Source of the DNA: Peptococcaceae bacterium BRH_c23
GTDB lineage: Bacteria; Bacillota_B; Desulfitobacteriia; Desulfitobacteriales; Desulfitobacteriaceae
Length of the DNA: 50,263 bases
Reading direction: 5' to 3'
Assembly (NCBI GenBank): GCA_000961805.1
Contig: LADV01000094.1
Location: 1 to 50,263, forward strand
Shown: positions 35,209-43,085 of the stretch, one piece after another
Position numbering within the stretch: the stretch's first letter is position 1
Layout of the letters: every line of letters begins with the position of its first letter
Program-made: the position numbers and the translations under genes
Notes under the pieces: generated by a model
The model's input: only the letters and a program-made list of their open reading frames with translations
What the model was told of the DNA's origin: nothing
Databases searched by the model: none

Positions 35209-36801
35209 ATGGCACATATTATGTTAATGCCAAAATTGGGCTTAACTATGAAAAAAGGAAAAATAGTTAGCTGGCTAAAAAACGAAGGGGAGACGGTTGC
35301 CCTGGGAGAAGCACTCTTAGAAGTGATGACGGAAAAAGTAAACATTAAAGTTGATTCACCTTATAGTGGAGTACTTTATAAGATTATTGGTGCTCCAGGT
35401 TCGAGTTACCCGATCTCCGTTCCGCTAGCTGTTTTGGCGGAAGAAGGGGAAGATTCCGCCTCTTTAGAAGGCTCTCTGGCTGAAGCTCTAAGTGTTTTGC
35501 AAGCGGCATTAGCCGGCGGGAGCGGTGACGCGGAGAAGAAAAAAGAGACAAAACCTATTAAACCCTTTGTGGTTTTTGCCGGTGCTGGCAAGGCATCCCC
35601 TCGTGCTGCCAAACTCGCTGATAAGGAAGGCGTTGATCTTGGATTAATTATTGGCAGCGGGGCAAATGGCAAGGTTGTTGAAGAGGATGTCTTAAATTAT
35701 ATAGCTCAAGTTAAAGGAGATAGAACCTCTGAACTGCGTCCAATTGATGCCCTGAGCATGCGGGGTGTCATTGCGGAGCGGATGTCTAAGAGTCGGAGAG
35801 AGGCTACCCATGTCACACTCATGGAAGAAATAGATTTGACCGCTCTGAAAGATGTGCGTGAGCAATTAAATGAGTCGGGTGGTGGGAAACGAGTCAAATT
35901 CTCCTATACGGATTTCTTAGTTAAGTTTACCGGACAGGCGTTATCAGAATTTCCGCTTGTGAACTCTTGGAGTACCGAGCAGGAAATCGAATTACCAAAA
36001 GCGGTCAATGTTGGGGTGGCCGTTGCTTTAGAAGAAGGACTTGTCGTTCCCAATCTAAAAAATGTTCCAATGCTTACCCTGGAACAGATTTCGGCTAAAA
36101 TTAAAGATCTAGCCACGCGAGCACGCAATTCTGAACTCAATCCGGAGGAGATCGAACAAGGGACCTTCACGATTACCAATCTGGGAGCATACGGAGTGGA
36201 AGGGTTTACACCCATTATTAATCGGCCAGAAACCGCAATTCTCGGGGTTGGGGCAATCAAACAGAAACCCATTATGGTCGAGGGACGTTTAGAAAACCGC
36301 CATTTGATGACGTTGAGCCTTTCCTTAGATCATCGAATCATCGATGGTTCACTTGCCGCAGAGTTTTTGGGTCGTCTTAAAGAAATGTTGGAAAATCCCT
36401 ATCCCTGGTTCCAGTTACAACCCCAAGTTATGGAAGACCTTGTCATTCAAACAGGTGGGAAAGAATCTCCACATGATCTATTGGAAGCGTTTTCTGGTGG
36501 GTTGGCCGAATTGAAAGAAGAAGCTCCGGAATTGGCGATTGGTTTCGAAAGCCTTATGGCGCCGGTCTTTTGCGAAGGTGAATTGGGGATCATGGAAAAA
36601 GAGTTAATGGCGGTGGCCATCGCCATTTATGGCAAATGTGAGTACTGTATTGCCGCTCATGTTTATAATGCTATGAATGCCGGAGCATCTGGTGATCAAG
36701 TGCTGGAGGCAGCTGGGGTCGCTGTTGCTTTTGGAGGCGGCCCGGCAATGGCATATACCGTAACAAAAGTTCGTGAATGCATCAAAGCTTTTGGCGGTTA
36801 A
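35209..36801 (+). CDS. acoC: E2 dihydrolipoamide acetyltransferase fused to an AhpD-like domain
   Basis: 530 residues, AGGAGGTAAAGGAAAA before ATG. Residues 1-78: lipoyl domain, lysine in MTEKVNI near 45. About 125-165: peripheral subunit-binding domain (ASPRAAKLADKEGVDLG). About 180-405: catalytic domain with DHRIIDG near 366. Then an extra about 110-residue carboxymuconolactone decarboxylase/AhpD-like domain with C477-E-Y-C480 and H484 (KCEYCIAAH), the CxxC...H pattern of AhpD, which in mycobacteria takes electrons from lipoyl-E2. Fused in cis it could oxidise dihydrolipoyl groups. No E3 gene lies in the window. Confidence 0.92.
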   Translation: MAHIMLMPKLGLTMKKGKIVSWLKNEGETVALGEALLEVMTEKVNIKVDSPYSGVLYKIIGAPGSSYPISVPLAVLAEEGEDSASLEGSLAEALSVLQAALAGGSGDAEKKKETKPIKPFVVFAGAGKASPRAAKLADKEGVDLGLIIGSGANGKVVEEDVLNYIAQVKGDRTSELRPIDALSMRGVIAERMSKSRREATHVTLMEEIDLTALKDVREQLNESGGGKRVKFSYTDFLVKFTGQALSEFPLVNSWSTEQEIELPKAVNVGVAVALEEGLVVPNLKNVPMLTLEQISAKIKDLATRARNSELNPEEIEQGTFTITNLGAYGVEGFTPIINRPETAILGVGAIKQKPIMVEGRLENRHLMTLSLSLDHRIIDGSLAAEFLGRLKEMLENPYPWFQLQPQVMEDLVIQTGGKESPHDLLEAFSGGLAELKEEAPELAIGFESLMAPVFCEGELGIMEKELMAVAIAIYGKCEYCIAAHVYNAMNAGASGDQVLEAAGVAVAFGGGPAMAYTVTKVRECIKAFGG

Positions 36802-36819
36802 AGAAAGCGGGGATAACCG

Positions 36820-38361
36820 ATGGTTGGGTCTTTTCACCCCACGTATCTTCTTGACCTCGGGAAAGCGGACTATAAACCGGTTTGGCAACTTCAGAAGAAT
36901 TTACAAAATCTCAGGATTGAAGGTCAGGTTGCGGATAGCTTTATCTTGGTTGAACACCCTCCCACAATCACGTTGGGGAAAGATAGTCTCAGTGAACATA
37001 TCTTGGTTGGTGAAGAATGGCTAGCTGCTCATGAATTCCAGGTTTTCCAGATTGAAAGGGGTGGAGATGTTACTTACCACGGTCCGGGCCAACTTGTAGG
37101 CTATCCGATCCTAGATCTCAATGCATACAATAAAGACGTCCATTTGTTGGTTTATAAATTAGAAGAAATGCTGATAAAAACGCTTTCTGCATTTGGAATC
37201 CAAGGGTCGCGACGTGTTGGGTTACCTGGAGTGTGGGTTGGGAAGAAGAAAATTGCCAGTATCGGATTAGGGGTAAATCATTGGGTGACAATTCACGGTT
37301 TTGCTCTTAATGTCAACCCGGATTTGTCTCAATTTAAGACCATCGTCCCTTGTGGTCTGCCTGGTGTGCAAATGACCTCGCTTGCCGAAGAACTGAAACG
37401 CTCGATTAGTATTTCCGAGGTCAAAAATAGGGTCATTGAAGAAATGTGTGCGCTTTTTCAATGGGAAATTCGTTCGCTATCCCGAAATGTGGAAATATTG
37501 TTGACTGCTGACGGCCTGGAAGCAAAGGCTTTTCGACCAAGTTGGTTAACGGTTCAGGCTCCTCCGGCGGGTGTGATGGAAGAAATGGAAGGGGTTTTGG
37601 CAAAAGGGCGCTTGCATACGGTCTGTGAGGGAGCATGTTGTCCTAATGCGGGTGAATGCTTTGCTTTAGGTACAGCCACGTTTATGATTCTTGGTGACGT
37701 ATGCACCAGGGGATGCCGTTTCTGCGCCGTGAGCAAAGGAATCCCCTGTCCTCCCGATTCGGCAGAAGCGGAAGCGGTGGCGGAAACCGTAAAAACCCTT
37801 AACCTTAAACACGCAGTCATCACATCAGTGACTCGGGATGACTTACCAGACGGTGGAGCAGGGGAGTTTGTACGAGTTGTTAGAGCTTTGCAAAAAAAGA
37901 CCCCAAAAACAAGTATTGAACTGTTGATCCCTGATTTTGCGGGATCAGAACAAGCGCTGGCAACGATTGTTGCCGTTAAGCCAGAGGTCATCGGTCACAA
38001 TATCGAAACGGTACCCGATCTTTATCCTCACGTACAGCCAGGGGCAAATTATGAGCGCTCGTTGAAGGTCCTGGCAGATGTTAAAAGACTGGATCCTGCG
38101 ATCAAAACTAAAAGTGGTTTGATGGTTGGCCTTGGAGAGAAAACACAGGAAGTTTGTCGTGTTATGGAGGACTTGCGCAAGGCAGGGTGTGATTACCTGA
38201 CCATCGGCCAATACTTACAGCCCACGCCGAAGCACCTGCCAATAATGGGATACATTTCTCCGAATATGTTTGCTTGGTACAGGGAACAGGCCCTGGAGCG
38301 TGGCTTTGAAAAAGTGGAATGTGGCCCATTAGTCCGCAGTTCCTATCATGCGCAACCATAA
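36820..38361 (+). CDS. LipB-LipA fusion: octanoyltransferase plus lipoyl synthase
   Basis: 513 residues. Residues 1-225 are LipB: RGGDVTYHGPGQLVGYP near 78, GSRRVGLPGVWVG near 129, and the catalytic Cys178 in IVPCGLPG with Lys in KKIAS. Residues 235-513 are LipA: auxiliary cluster C269/C274/C280 (CEGACCPNAGEC), radical SAM C295/C299/C302 (CTRGCRFC), and the final RSSYHA supplying the conserved Ser. These are normally two proteins. The fusion should make protein-bound lipoate de novo from octanoyl-ACP. Located between E2 and the first GcvH-like gene. Confidence 0.95.
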   Translation: MVGSFHPTYLLDLGKADYKPVWQLQKNLQNLRIEGQVADSFILVEHPPTITLGKDSLSEHILVGEEWLAAHEFQVFQIERGGDVTYHGPGQLVGYPILDLNAYNKDVHLLVYKLEEMLIKTLSAFGIQGSRRVGLPGVWVGKKKIASIGLGVNHWVTIHGFALNVNPDLSQFKTIVPCGLPGVQMTSLAEELKRSISISEVKNRVIEEMCALFQWEIRSLSRNVEILLTADGLEAKAFRPSWLTVQAPPAGVMEEMEGVLAKGRLHTVCEGACCPNAGECFALGTATFMILGDVCTRGCRFCAVSKGIPCPPDSAEAEAVAETVKTLNLKHAVITSVTRDDLPDGGAGEFVRVVRALQKKTPKTSIELLIPDFAGSEQALATIVAVKPEVIGHNIETVPDLYPHVQPGANYERSLKVLADVKRLDPAIKTKSGLMVGLGEKTQEVCRVMEDLRKAGCDYLTIGQYLQPTPKHLPIMGYISPNMFAWYREQALERGFEKVECGPLVRSSYHAQP

Positions 38362-38375
38362 TGGAGGTGGAAAGT

Positions 38376-38810
38376 ATGGCAATTATTGAAGGATATAATT
38401 TACCGGATGACCTCTACTATACGGAAGACCATGCCTGGGTGAAAGTGGAAGGAAATTTAGTCAGAGTAGGAATGAATGATTTTGCCCAGAAATTGGCGGG
38501 AGATATCTCGTTTGTTAAACTACCCAAAGTCGGAAAAGACGTAACAATAGGTAAACTTCTCAGCTCTATGCAGTCTGGAAAGTGGGCGGGACGTATCGAG
38601 GTACCTGTAACAGGTAAGATCGTGGAGGTCAATAAAGAGTTATTGTATGAACCGCAAAAGATGAACCAGGATTGTTATGGAAATGGTTGGATTGCGTTGA
38701 TTGAGCCTAACAATTTCCAGGAGGACTTGGGCAAACTCATGGATGGTGCGAAAGCCGCGGAGTGGCTTAAGGGAGAAATTACCCGGAATGTTCCGGGTAA
38801 GGAGGGGTAG
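38376..38810 (+). CDS. GcvH-like lipoyl carrier protein 1
   Basis: 144 residues from ATG 38376 (GGAGGTGGAAAGT before it). GcvH fold with YYTEDHAWVKVEGN near 14 and the lipoylation loop MQSGKWAGR, Lys69 aligning with the Lys of the ESVKA loop of glycine cleavage H proteins. The SGKWxGR context is not the usual H-protein sequence. There are no gcvP or gcvT genes here; the neighbours are lipBA and an FAD oxidoreductase three bases downstream. Probably a dedicated redox carrier, comparable to LbpA, rather than a glycine cleavage protein. Confidence 0.88.
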   Translation: MAIIEGYNLPDDLYYTEDHAWVKVEGNLVRVGMNDFAQKLAGDISFVKLPKVGKDVTIGKLLSSMQSGKWAGRIEVPVTGKIVEVNKELLYEPQKMNQDCYGNGWIALIEPNNFQEDLGKLMDGAKAAEWLKGEITRNVPGKEG

Positions 38811-38812
38811 TC

Positions 38813-40321
38813 ATGGAACAAGCTTTGCAAAAAATATGTGGGAAAAGGGTCACAACCGACCCTTTTGAATGTGCCCCATATGCTAAAGATGTAGCCTATA
38901 TCCCCGGTATTCTTGTCCATTTACTGACAAATCCCGTACCGAAAGCCGTGGTTCAGCCCATCTCGGCAGAAGAAATCTCTAGTTTGATCAAGTGGGCAAA
39001 ACAAGGCAAAATACCAGTTACCGTCCGGGGTGGAGGCTCTACCGCCTATTTCAATTCCGTTCCGATGCGAAGTGGTTTAGTGATTGATACGAATCGCCTC
39101 CAAGGGTTTTCCAAAATTGAGCTAAGCCAGGGGAGCAATAGAAAAATGGTCTGGGTCAAAGCAGGGATGACTTGGAAAGACCTGGATGACGGATTGCGAC
39201 AGCAGGGGTGTGCGGTTTGCTCTAGCCCTAGCAGTGCCCCCTCCGCTACTATCGGAGGATGGGTTTCCATGGGGGGGTTAGGTATCGGCTCTGTCCCTTA
39301 TGGTCCAGTTCACGATCAAGTTATGGCCATTCGGGGGGTGACGGCCGCTGGGGAAATAGTGGAACTCTCACGACCTGACAAAGGTCCTGTAAAGATACAG
39401 GGATCTAAGGAATTAGGCTTACAATTTAATGATATGATGGGCACTGAAGGAACCCGGGGAATTATTACGGAGATTAAGTTGTTGGTGCGTGACGTTCCAG
39501 AAAAAGAGGAACACCTGCTAGCAGTATTTAATAGCGAAACCGATACTGGCTCGATGATGTCCTGGCTAGGCGGAGAAAATTTTATTTCTCTGTACAATGT
39601 TCATTTTAGTAGTCCAGAATTGATCATGACGCTCCAGGAAGCTGGATACGCTCATGAGATTTCTCAGGGAAAGTACAGCCTGGAAATTGATCTTGAGGGC
39701 AAGCGTAACGAAGTGGATAAAGCGGTTGCTCGCATTAGAAACCATGTGCAAGTCCTAGGCGGGACTTTATTGCCTGATGAGGTAGGAGAAGAGGAATGGG
39801 CCGATCGGTTTAAATCCCTTCGGCTTAAACAAACACTTCCTTCCTTACAAGCGGCTGAAATTACACTCCCTGTCAGTAATTTTGCGGCCTTTTATGAGGG
39901 GCTAAGTAAATTGGGCCAAAAGAGTAAGACCCTGTGCGTTACTTATGCCCATCTCGTGTCTTCTGAAATGGCCTTAGTCATGGTTCTTTATCCCTCAGAT
40001 GAACTTAACACGATCCGTTATATTGCCGATCTTAGTTTTATCAGCCAGATTTACAAGTTGGGACAAAGTTTTGGTGGTAAACCTTACGTCATTGGGCTTT
40101 GGAATACTCCCTATTTGGGAAAAGTATATGACCGTGGTGAGAGAGAACGTCGGCGTCAGCGCAAACAAGCGCTAGATCCCCAAGCGCTACTCAATCCCGG
40201 AAAGGGTTACAATCCCCCGTCCATTATTCTGAACAGCTATGTCTTTGGGTTTGGTATGATCATGATTGGTTTCTTTCGACCTTTGGTCCTTAAAATCCTC
40301 AAAGGAGGAAAAGGACGATGA
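38813..40321 (+). CDS. FAD-linked oxidoreductase (GlcD-like) with C-terminal membrane tail
   Basis: 502 residues, AAGGAGGGGTAGTC before ATG. FAD-binding-4 (PCMH) domain: VRGGGSTAYFNS near 74 and SSPSSAPSATIGGWVSMGGLGIGS near 140 (two adjacent pieces of the FAD loop), then an FAD-oxidase C-terminal domain with DPQALLNPGKG near 460. Unusually it ends in a hydrophobic stretch (about residues 469-494) followed by KGGKGR, suggesting a membrane anchor. Stop overlaps the Fe-S gene start. The pair resembles GlcD/GlcF or LldEF-like flavin/Fe-S units; the donor could be a GcvH-like carrier. Confidence 0.85.
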   Translation: MEQALQKICGKRVTTDPFECAPYAKDVAYIPGILVHLLTNPVPKAVVQPISAEEISSLIKWAKQGKIPVTVRGGGSTAYFNSVPMRSGLVIDTNRLQGFSKIELSQGSNRKMVWVKAGMTWKDLDDGLRQQGCAVCSSPSSAPSATIGGWVSMGGLGIGSVPYGPVHDQVMAIRGVTAAGEIVELSRPDKGPVKIQGSKELGLQFNDMMGTEGTRGIITEIKLLVRDVPEKEEHLLAVFNSETDTGSMMSWLGGENFISLYNVHFSSPELIMTLQEAGYAHEISQGKYSLEIDLEGKRNEVDKAVARIRNHVQVLGGTLLPDEVGEEEWADRFKSLRLKQTLPSLQAAEITLPVSNFAAFYEGLSKLGQKSKTLCVTYAHLVSSEMALVMVLYPSDELNTIRYIADLSFISQIYKLGQSFGGKPYVIGLWNTPYLGKVYDRGERERRRQRKQALDPQALLNPGKGYNPPSIILNSYVFGFGMIMIGFFRPLVLKILKGGKGR

Positions 40322-41487
40322 AAACTATTGAAGAACTTCGGGAGCAAATAGCCAAAACCAGTTATATCTGTGGAAGCTGCGGCAGTTGTCGAAGTGTCTG
40401 TCCTGTTTACCGAGAAATTGGTTGGGAATCCTCGGCACCCCGCAGAAAACTTGCTTTGGCCAAAGAGGTATTTCTAAAGAAAAAAGAGCAACAAGTCACG
40501 GACCAATATGCCCAGCGTTTGCAGGAGTGTACGCTGTGTGGTAAATGTGCCGAAATATGTGCAGCTGGGATTAAAACACGTGAGATCTGGTTGAATCTGC
40601 GTGAAGAATTAAGGGCTCGGGGAATGGAGCATCCCAACTTAACCCAGATGGTTCTGCAAATTAAATCGACGCACAATATTAGTACGTTCTCTAATGAAGC
40701 CCGCCTTGACTGGGTGGAAGATTTAGATGAAGTTGAAGTAGAAGTCTCAAAAGCCGGAAGTGAGGTCGCCTACTTTGTAGGATGCGTGTCTTCCTTCTAT
40801 CCGATGTCGGTTGGCATCTCCCAAAGCATTGTAAGCCTATTGGACCGAGCAAACGTTAATTATACCGTTCTGGGAAGTGAGGAATGGTGCTGTGGATTCC
40901 CCCTCATCGCTTCGGGAAACACTCAACAAGTCACTGAATTAGCAAAACACAATGTGAAAAAGGTACGCGCTCTTGGGGTCAAAACCTTAATAACGGGCTG
41001 TGCCTCCTGTTATCATACCTGGACACACGAATATCCGACGATCCTTAAGGGGAATCTTGGCTTTGAGGTACTTCATGCTACACAGTATCTGGCTGGATTA
41101 ATCCGTAAAAGACAATTAGTGCCTGGCAATTTAGATGTAACCGTCACTTATCATGACCCCTGCGATTTGGGTCGTAACAGCGGGATCTATGACGAGCCCC
41201 GAGAACTTCTACAGGCCATGGAGGGGCTTAACTTTGTAGAAATGCCTCATCACCGGGAAATGGCCGACTGTTGCGGTGGTGGAGGGAATCTAGCTGCCGT
41301 AGATAAAGATTTAAGTCAAGCTATTGCTGTGAAACGAGTACGTGAGGCTGTGGCAACCGGGGCAACTATTTTAACCTCTGCGTGCCAGCAATGTGTACAG
41401 ACTTTGCAAATGGCGGCAAGACAGGAAAAATTACCGCTTGAGGTCTTAGACGTAACTGAATTGCTGTGGCGATCCTTGGAAGAATAG
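40318..41487 (+). CDS. Fe-S protein with two CCG domains (GlpC/HdrD-like)
   Basis: 389 residues, ATG 40318 overlapping the previous stop, AAAGGAGG before it. Two [4Fe-4S] ferredoxin motifs at the start (CGSCGSCRSVCP near 20; CTLCGKCAEIC near 72) and two cysteine-rich CCG domains: C...EWCCGFPL near 190 and C...ADCCGGGGNL near 318. CCG domains bind the noncubane clusters of heterodisulfide reductase, which cleaves disulfides. Encoded with a flavoprotein and flanked by two lipoyl carriers, a role in lipoamide dithiol/disulfide exchange is plausible but inferred. Confidence 0.88.
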   Translation: MKTIEELREQIAKTSYICGSCGSCRSVCPVYREIGWESSAPRRKLALAKEVFLKKKEQQVTDQYAQRLQECTLCGKCAEICAAGIKTREIWLNLREELRARGMEHPNLTQMVLQIKSTHNISTFSNEARLDWVEDLDEVEVEVSKAGSEVAYFVGCVSSFYPMSVGISQSIVSLLDRANVNYTVLGSEEWCCGFPLIASGNTQQVTELAKHNVKKVRALGVKTLITGCASCYHTWTHEYPTILKGNLGFEVLHATQYLAGLIRKRQLVPGNLDVTVTYHDPCDLGRNSGIYDEPRELLQAMEGLNFVEMPHHREMADCCGGGGNLAAVDKDLSQAIAVKRVREAVATGATILTSACQQCVQTLQMAARQEKLPLEVLDVTELLWRSLEE

Positions 41488-41563
41488 TCTATTCACGTTC
41501 TTGAAATAGAAGAGGATCTTGGTTATTTGCACGAGAGCGATAACAATAAAGGAGGGTGAGGGT

Positions 41564-41986
41564 ATGAAGGTCGGAGAGTGGCATTTCCCAGAAGAACTAC
41601 TCTATGATGAACACCATCAGTGGCTCAAAAGAGAAGGAAACGATATAACCATAGGCTTAACCGATTACGGGCAATACATCAGGGGAGATATTTTGTTCTT
41701 GAGTTTGCCGGTATCCGGTACTCAGGTGAAGGCAGGAGAGGCCGTAGGTTCTCTGGAAACGGGAAAATGGGTCGGGCGTTTTTATGCTCCCCAGGCAGGG
41801 GAAATCTGTGCCGTGAACAAGGAGGTTCTGGGAAACACACGCTTGATTAATCAAGATCCCTATGGGCACGGTTGGCTCTTTAAAATAAAAACTCATTCCT
41901 CTGAAGGGCAAATGCTTATGACCGTAGAGCAACTCAAGGAATGGTTAGACCTGGAGTTAGAGAGGGAGAAGGCCTGTGATGTCTAA
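41564..41986 (+). CDS. GcvH-like lipoyl carrier protein 2
   Basis: 140 residues from ATG 41564 (GGAGGGTGAGGGT before it). Same family as the gene at 38376 but clearly diverged: LLYDEHHQWLKREGN near 12 and the loop LETGKWVGR with Lys68. Both copies share the GKWxGR context. It overlaps the radical SAM gene downstream by eight bases, linking carrier and modifying enzymes. Possibly the substrate for LipS-type sulfur insertion, or a second carrier in an electron relay. Confidence 0.87.
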   Translation: MKVGEWHFPEELLYDEHHQWLKREGNDITIGLTDYGQYIRGDILFLSLPVSGTQVKAGEAVGSLETGKWVGRFYAPQAGEICAVNKEVLGNTRLINQDPYGHGWLFKIKTHSSEGQMLMTVEQLKEWLDLELEREKACDV

Positions 41987-43085
41987 CACTCACGCTTATC
42001 GTTCCCAGGGTGAACTTACCCAGGAGATCGAGGATATGGGTTTAGAAAGTCCGGATGTTATCCAAACGAGTCTTGCGGCCGCGATGACACTCGGTTTAAA
42101 GGGCGGTATTTTTTATCGCAATGCCCGGCTCACCTGCTTAAACTTGCTCCTGACTTATCAAGAGGGCTGTCAGGGACGCTGCGGTTATTGTGGTTTGGAA
42201 CAAAAACGTTCAGAAAAAACCAAAGGGACAACGTTCATCCGAGTTGCTTGGCCCACCTACTCCTTTGATCTCATTCTCGAACGGGCGAAACAATATCAAA
42301 ACTCTTTGAAACGAATTTGCCTATCCATGATTACCCATAAGAGAGCCTTTGAGGATTCGTTAAAGCTTGTATCCCGTTTACACAGTGAAGTCAATTTGCC
42401 GATTAGTATTCTTTGTGCCCCGACGCTGATCCACAAGACGGAAGACCTGCAAAAACTCAAAGAGGCTGGTGCCGATCAACTTGGGGTGTCGATTGACACA
42501 GCTACCGCAGAAATCTTCCAAAAATACCGAGGAAAAGGTGTACGGGGACCTCATCGCTGGGATCATTACTGGGAGATTTTAAGAAAGGGGGTTGATGTTT
42601 TTGGACAAGGCCAGGTCAGTGTTCATCTTATTGTCGGCCTGGGAGAAAGCGAACAAGAGATGGTCATGGCTTTTCAGCAAGTACACGATTTAGGCGCGGT
42701 GGGTCATCTGTTTTCGTTCTATCCCGAACCGGGGAGTGCTCTGGCTGAGAAAGCGGCACCCTCCATTGGTCAATACCGCCGTATGCAATTAGCCCGCTAT
42801 GTAATTATGAATGATTTTGCGAGTGCCAAAACTATGTGCTTTAATAGTTCTAAACAAGTTTATGATTTTGGGATGGATGTCGAACCTTTTGTCGCTTCCG
42901 GCCAACCTTTTCGTACGTCCGGCTGTCCCGGGCATGATGGAGAAACTGCCTGTAATCGACCCTATGGCAATGAACGCCCCGGTATTACCCTGGCCAATTA
43001 TCCTTTTGTTCCTAATATAGGAGATGTGGAGCAGATAAGGGGTGAACTTTACGCCGGGCTCATGGAGGGTGTTGAACAATTGTGA
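41979..43085 (+). CDS. Radical SAM protein (LipS1-like candidate)
   Basis: 368 residues from ATG 41979 (GTG 41976 also in frame). Radical SAM cysteines C64, C68, C71 (CQGRCGYC), a biotin-synthase-like core, and a C-terminal block with further cysteines (TSGCPGHDGETACNRPYGN) that could hold an auxiliary cluster, as sulfur-inserting enzymes need. With the next gene it forms an overlapping pair between a GcvH-like protein and a methyltransferase. From memory, LipS1/LipS2 pairs of radical SAM enzymes make lipoyl groups in archaea and sHdr organisms; assignment is by context. Confidence 0.7.
   Translation: MSNTHAYRSQGELTQEIEDMGLESPDVIQTSLAAAMTLGLKGGIFYRNARLTCLNLLLTYQEGCQGRCGYCGLEQKRSEKTKGTTFIRVAWPTYSFDLILERAKQYQNSLKRICLSMITHKRAFEDSLKLVSRLHSEVNLPISILCAPTLIHKTEDLQKLKEAGADQLGVSIDTATAEIFQKYRGKGVRGPHRWDHYWEILRKGVDVFGQGQVSVHLIVGLGESEQEMVMAFQQVHDLGAVGHLFSFYPEPGSALAEKAAPSIGQYRRMQLARYVIMNDFASAKTMCFNSSKQVYDFGMDVEPFVASGQPFRTSGCPGHDGETACNRPYGNERPGITLANYPFVPNIGDVEQIRGELYAGLMEGVEQL

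Noticed and set aside
38376..41986. Glycine cleavage system
   Set aside because: Only H-like proteins are present, with an unusual lipoyl loop; no P or T protein genes nearby.
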